A stretch of 64,000 nucleotides of DNA, taken from an uncultured Clostridia bacterium. Its GTDB lineage: Bacteria; Bacillota; Clostridia; Christensenellales; Aristaeellaceae. Position 1 is the stretch's first letter. Every line of letters begins with the position of its first letter. This document shows positions 59,825-64,000 of the stretch, piece after piece. The stretch is from positions 1 to 64,000 of the forward strand of contig CAMNKK010000001.1 in assembly GCA_946542235.1 (NCBI GenBank). The letters are read 5' to 3'. Under the pieces are notes generated by a model. It was not told where the DNA came from, ran no database searches, and was given only the letters and a program-made list of their open reading frames with translations. A program made the translations under genes and the position numbers.

Positions 59825-60604
59825 TTACATCCGGTATTCCGTAAATCTGGCAATATCTTCCTCGCTGGCCCGCTGCCATGGGGACAGTACTCCAAGTACC
59901 TTTCCCACGCACCGGACTGAATCCTCGCTGCTGAAACGGATCGGGGCATATTTCGGATTGTGGCTGTACAGACCGTCCTTCCGGTACTCCTTGATATAGC
60001 CGGAGGAGGCATTTACAAAAATACCTATTTCTCCTTCATTGAGATGATCCCTGTGCTGAACCAGAACCATTTCGCCGCTGTGAAAGGTCGGCTCCATGCT
60101 GTCCCCGCTGACTTGGATGATCTCATCCGCCATTTTGGTCAGCTCATCCGAATAAAGATAGACCATTTCACCGCTCGCTTCTTCCAGGTAGGAAACCGGG
60201 CCCGCTGCCGCGGAAAGATCGCTCTGGTAGAGGCAGACCAGTCTGGGCGGTTCCTCCTCCCTGACTGCCTGCAGCTCATACAGCATATCCATCTGCCGCA
60301 AAACAACTTTTCGGTTATAGGGCGTCAGCCTTTCGAACCGTTCCGTGATACGAAAAGGATCCTCCGGCTCCTGCAGCCCAAAAAAAACAGGAAGCGGAAT
60401 CCCGAGCGTCTTGCACAGCTTGGGCACGCTGGCCAGGTCCGGCCGGCTCCGGCCGGCCTCCCAGGCGCCGACGGCATTCTTTTTCACTCGGACCAGGGCG
60501 CCGAGCTCTTCCTGCGTCATGCCGCATTTCAGACGATATTCCCGGATCAGATCCCCGAATGAGCAGCCGGCAGCATTCAGCATCTCAGATGTGTTTTCTC
60601 TCAT
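59825..60604 (-). CDS. XRE-family regulator with S24 (LexA/CI-like) peptidase domain
   Basis: HTH: REYRLKCGMTQEELGALVRVKKNAVGAWEAGRSRPD; S24: QVSGDSMEPTFHSGEMVLVQH...GYIKEYRKDG; possible AAAG autocleavage site; start at internal Met. Confidence 0.9.
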   Translation of the reverse strand: MRENTSEMLNAAGCSFGDLIREYRLKCGMTQEELGALVRVKKNAVGAWEAGRSRPDLASVPKLCKTLGIPLPVFFGLQEPEDPFRITERFERLTPYNRKVVLRQMDMLYELQAVREEEPPRLVCLYQSDLSAAAGPVSYLEEASGEMVYLYSDELTKMADEIIQVSGDSMEPTFHSGEMVLVQHRDHLNEGEIGIFVNASSGYIKEYRKDGLYSHNPKYAPIRFSSEDSVRCVGKVLGVLSPWQRASEEDIARFTEYRM

Positions 60605-60634
60605 CAGACACCTCTCCCCCTGTTCTTTGACAAA

Positions 60635-60663
60635 AGTATAGCACAATTTCTTTGTGCAGACAA
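60635..60663 (-). promoter_or_regulatory. promoter/operator of the S24 regulator
   Basis: minus strand TTGTCT (60658-60663), 17 bp spacer, TATACT (60635-60640); spacer is the palindrome GCACAA-N5-TTGTGC. Confidence 0.65.
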
Positions 60664-60678
60664 CCCGGGTTTTTCCCA

Positions 60679-60708
60679 TTGACCGGAAAACGGAAATACA
60701 ATTATAAT
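60679..60708 (+). promoter_or_regulatory. promoter of argF
   Basis: TTGACC (60679-60684), 18 bp, TATAAT (60703-60708). Confidence 0.65.
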
Positions 60709-60737
60709 AATTTCATCTTTTTTCAGGAGGGAATCGC

Positions 60738-61724
60738 ATGTTTCACGTAACCGGAAAAAGCTTTCTGAAGCTCCTTGATCTGTCTTCCGAAGAGATCCAG
60801 GGACTGCTGGATCTGGCAGCCGAGCTTAAATCCCTCAAAAAGCGCGGAGTTCCGCATCGCTTCTTTGAAGGAAAAAATATCGCCCTGATTTTCGAAAAAA
60901 CCTCCACCCGAACCCGCTGCTCCTTTGAGGTTGCGGCCCATGATCTGGGTATGCAGGTCACCTATCTGGATCCGTCCGGCAGCCAGATCGGAAAAAAGGA
61001 AAGCATCCGGGATACAGCCCGGGTACTGGGACGCATGTTTGATGGCATCGAGTACCGCGGATACGGCCAGGAGATTGTAGAAGACCTGGCCGCCTATTCC
61101 GGCGTGCCGGTCTGGAATGGGCTGACGAATGAATACCATCCCACCCAGATTCTGGCTGATTTTCTGACGATTCAGGAGCATTTCGGCTCCCTGCGCGGAA
61201 AAAAGCTGGTCTATCTCGGAGATGCGCGCTATAACATGGGAAATTCCCTCATGGTCGGCTGCGCCAAAATGGGAATGCACTTTGTGGCCTGCGCTCCCAA
61301 AGCCTACATGCCGGACGAAGCCTTGCAGGATACCTGCCGGAAAATTGCAGAAAACACCGGTGCCACGCTTGAATTCATCACCGATCCGGAAGAGGCCGTG
61401 GCTGGAGCGGATGTGCTGTACACGGACGTCTGGGTCTCCATGGGAGAGCCGGACGAAGTCTGGGCACAACGGATTCATGATCTGACTCCCTACAGGGTCA
61501 CCGCGCATCTGATGAAAAAGGCCGGCCCCCAGTGCCGTTTCATGCACTGCCTGCCGGCGTTCCATGATCTGAATACCTCCATCGGCCGGAAAATCCATGA
61601 CCAGTTCGGCATCGACTGCATGGAAGTGACAGATGAGGTTTTCGAGGGCAGCGCTTCCATCGTTTTCGACGAAGCGGAAAACCGCATGCATACCATCAAA
61701 GCCGTCATGGCCGCTACGCTGTAA
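60738..61724 (+). CDS. argF: ornithine carbamoyltransferase
   Basis: [68 protein letters not shown]. Confidence 0.96.
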   Translation: MFHVTGKSFLKLLDLSSEEIQGLLDLAAELKSLKKRGVPHRFFEGKNIALIFEKTSTRTRCSFEVAAHDLGMQVTYLDPSGSQIGKKESIRDTARVLGRMFDGIEYRGYGQEIVEDLAAYSGVPVWNGLTNEYHPTQILADFLTIQEHFGSLRGKKLVYLGDARYNMGNSLMVGCAKMGMHFVACAPKAYMPDEALQDTCRKIAENTGATLEFITDPEEAVAGADVLYTDVWVSMGEPDEVWAQRIHDLTPYRVTAHLMKKAGPQCRFMHCLPAFHDLNTSIGRKIHDQFGIDCMEVTDEVFEGSASIVFDEAENRMHTIKAVMAATL

Positions 61725-61764
61725 ACTTTTTCTCTCATTGCAATCTGGCGTTCCCGCAAAAAAA

Positions 61765-61797
61765 GAGGGTGTGAATTCAGTCACACCCTCTCTTTTT
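61765..61797. terminator. bidirectional terminator between argF and pckA
   Basis: A-run, GAGGGTGTGA-attcag-TCACACCCTC, tcttttt. Confidence 0.9.
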
Positions 61798-61814
61798 GGT
61801 ACTGTTAAGTCAGC

Positions 61815-63419
61815 TTACAGCTGGGGGCCGGCAGCGACAAGCGCCTTGCCCGCCTCGTTGCTTTCATATTTGGCAAAATTCTTGATGAAACGTCCGGCCA
61901 GATCCTTGGCCTTCTCCTCCCACTGGGACTTGTCCTGATAGGTGTCACGGGGATCCAGGATTCCGGTATCCACACCGTTCAGCTTGGTGGGTACTTCGAA
62001 ATTGAAGTAAGGAATCTTCTTGGTGGGCGCGTTCAGAATATCGCCGTTCAGGATGGCGTCGATAATGCCGCGGGTATCCTTGATGGAAATCCGCTTGCCG
62101 GTTCCGTTCCAGCCTGTATTAACCAGGTAGGCCTTGGCGCCGCTCATCTCCATGCGCTTGACCAGCTCTTCCGCGTACTTGGTCGGATGCAGCTCCAGGA
62201 AAGCCTGTCCGAAGCAGGCGGAGAAGGTGGGCGTGGGCTCGGTAATGCCACGCTCGGTACCGGCCAGCTTCGCGGTAAACCCGCTCAGGAAGTAGTACTT
62301 CGTCTGTTCGGGGGTCAGCACGGAAACGGGCGGCAGCACGCCGAAAGCATCCGCGGAAAGGAAGATCACATTCTTCGCAGCAGGGCCGGCGGAGATGGGC
62401 TTGACAATCTTTTCGATATGATCAATCGGATAGGAGACGCGGGTGTTCTCGGTCACGCTCTTGTCGGCAAAATCAATCTTGCCTTCCGCGTCCACCGTCA
62501 CGTTCTCCAGCAGGGCATCCCTGCGGATCGCGTTGTAAATATCCGGCTCGGATTCCTTGTCCAGGTTGATAACCTTCGCGTAGCATCCGCCTTCGAAATT
62601 GAAAACGCCGTTGTCGTCCCAGCCGTGCTCGTCATCGCCAATCAGCAGACGCTTGGGATCAGTGGACAGGGTGGTCTTTCCGGTTCCGGACAGGCCGAAG
62701 AAAATTGCGGTATTCTCCCCGTTCATATCGGTATTCGCGGAGCAGTGCATGGCTGCAATGCCCTTCAGCGGCAGGTAATAGTTCATCATGGAGAACATAC
62801 CCTTCTTCATTTCGCCGCCGTACCAGGTGTTCAGAATCACCTGCTCCCGGCTGGTGATGTTGAAGGCGACCGCGGTTTCAGAGTTCAGGCCCATTTCCTT
62901 GTAGTCATCCACCTTGGCCTTGCTGGCCGCGTAGACAACGAAGTCCGGCTCAAAGTTTGCCAGTTCTTCAGCGGAGGGCTTGATGAACATGTTTGTCACA
63001 AAGTGGGCCTGCCAGGCTACTTCCATCATGAAGCGTACTGCCATCCGGGTATCCTTATTTGCGCCGCAGAAGGCGTCCACCACAAACAGCCGCTTTCCGC
63101 TCAGCTCCTTCTGAGCCAGCTTCTTCAGCTTTGCCCAGTTTTCCTCGCTCAGGGGATGGTTGTCATTCTTGTATCCTTCCGTCGTCCACCATACAGTATC
63201 CCTGGAGTTTTCATCCATCACGATGTACTTGTCCTTGGGGCTCCGTCCGGTATAGATACCGGTCATGACATTCATGGCGTCCAGCTCGGTCAGCTGGCCT
63301 TTTTCAAAACCTTCCAGCTCCGGCTTGTTCTCTTCTGCAAAGAGAACTTCGTAAGAAGGGTTGTGCACGATTTCGGTTGTCCCGGTAATTCCATACCGGC
63401 TCAGGTCAAGATTGGACAT
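61815..63419 (-). CDS. pckA: phosphoenolpyruvate carboxykinase (ATP)
   Basis: [54 protein letters not shown]; start at [10 protein letters not shown]. Confidence 0.97.
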   Translation of the reverse strand: MSNLDLSRYGITGTTEIVHNPSYEVLFAEENKPELEGFEKGQLTELDAMNVMTGIYTGRSPKDKYIVMDENSRDTVWWTTEGYKNDNHPLSEENWAKLKKLAQKELSGKRLFVVDAFCGANKDTRMAVRFMMEVAWQAHFVTNMFIKPSAEELANFEPDFVVYAASKAKVDDYKEMGLNSETAVAFNITSREQVILNTWYGGEMKKGMFSMMNYYLPLKGIAAMHCSANTDMNGENTAIFFGLSGTGKTTLSTDPKRLLIGDDEHGWDDNGVFNFEGGCYAKVINLDKESEPDIYNAIRRDALLENVTVDAEGKIDFADKSVTENTRVSYPIDHIEKIVKPISAGPAAKNVIFLSADAFGVLPPVSVLTPEQTKYYFLSGFTAKLAGTERGITEPTPTFSACFGQAFLELHPTKYAEELVKRMEMSGAKAYLVNTGWNGTGKRISIKDTRGIIDAILNGDILNAPTKKIPYFNFEVPTKLNGVDTGILDPRDTYQDKSQWEEKAKDLAGRFIKNFAKYESNEAGKALVAAGPQL

Positions 63420-63480
63420 TGGGCACCTCTTTCTTTGCGGTTCCTTCATTACCCTCGAGCAGGGCTGAACCGCAATTTTT

Positions 63481-63509
63481 ATTATATTCTTCCTCCGATG
63501 AAAATTCAA
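63481..63509 (-). promoter_or_regulatory. pckA promoter
   Basis: minus strand TTGAAT (63504-63509), 17 bp, TATAAT (63481-63486). Confidence 0.65.
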
Positions 63510-63556
63510 CAAGGTCTTATGAAAATAGATTCAATCCCTTATTCCGCCTGATCAGC

Positions 63557-64000
63557 TCATCCGAAAACGCTCATCAGGAAGCCTGCGGCGATCGCAGATC
63601 CAATGACGCCGGCCACGTTCGGCCCCATCGCGTGCATCAGCAGGAAATTGGATGGATTCTCCGCCTGTCCGACCTTCTGGCTTACTCTGGCTGCCATCGG
63701 TACCGCGGAAACGCCTGCAGAACCGATCAGCGGGTTGATTTTGCCTCCGCTCAGCCTATACATCAGCTTGCCGACCAGCAGACCTCCGATGGTGCTGAAG
63801 GAAAAGGCGATCAGTCCGAGAACAACAATATAAATGGTCTGAACATTCAGGAAGTTGGATCCGACCATCGTCGCGCCGACGCTGATGCCCAGGAACAGGG
63901 TTACAATGTTCATAAGGGCATTCTGGGCCACATCGCTCAGCCGATCCGTCACGCCGGTTTCCTTCAGGAGGTTTCCGAACATCAGGCAGCCGATCAGGGG
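63557..64000 (-). CDS. sodium ion-translocating decarboxylase subunit beta (OadB/GcdB family), 5' end beyond window
   Basis: [88 protein letters not shown]. Confidence 0.93.
   Translation of the reverse strand, partial: PLIGCLMFGNLLKETGVTDRLSDVAQNALMNIVTLFLGISVGATMVGSNFLNVQTIYIVVLGLIAFSFSTIGGLLVGKLMYRLSGGKINPLIGSAGVSAVPMAARVSQKVGQAENPSNFLLMHAMGPNVAGVIGSAIAAGFLMSVFG

Noticed and set aside
62187-63551. 454-aa plus-strand ORF opposite pckA
   Set aside because: Antisense shadow of pckA, with the same codon-bias effect as at ppdK.

Overview
Bacterial chromosomal window with about 60 closely packed genes, most consistent with an anaerobic Bacillota/Clostridia-type organism (inference from gene order: ricT-holB-darA, spoVB-mazG-hup-rqcP, dxs-tlyA-nadK-argR-recN, and an Rnf operon next to PPDK). 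It contains ssrA (tmRNA) beside smpB, tRNA-Ser(GGA) and tRNA-Leu(GAG). I saw no rRNA, CRISPR array, prophage or transposon. Most genes are core housekeeping genes. The most interesting signals are: (1) a compact Hsp70 module (lid-truncated Hsp70, DUF5685-like protein, J-protein with a Gly/Tyr/Ser-rich low-complexity linker and a Cys-rich C-terminus, and a zinc-ribbon membrane protein); (2) an Rnf cluster with C, D, E, A and B but no rnfG between overlapping rnfD and rnfE; (3) an SH3-like/L,D-transpeptidase/CapA fusion; (4) a GlpA/GlpB-like pair followed by a small Cys-motif protein (DUF1667-like); (5) several palindromes placed precisely in promoters: an S24/XRE regulator, ppdK, a divergent pfkB/glpA-like pair, and the pckA leader. 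All calls come from reading the sequence and the supplied ORFs; no database search was run.
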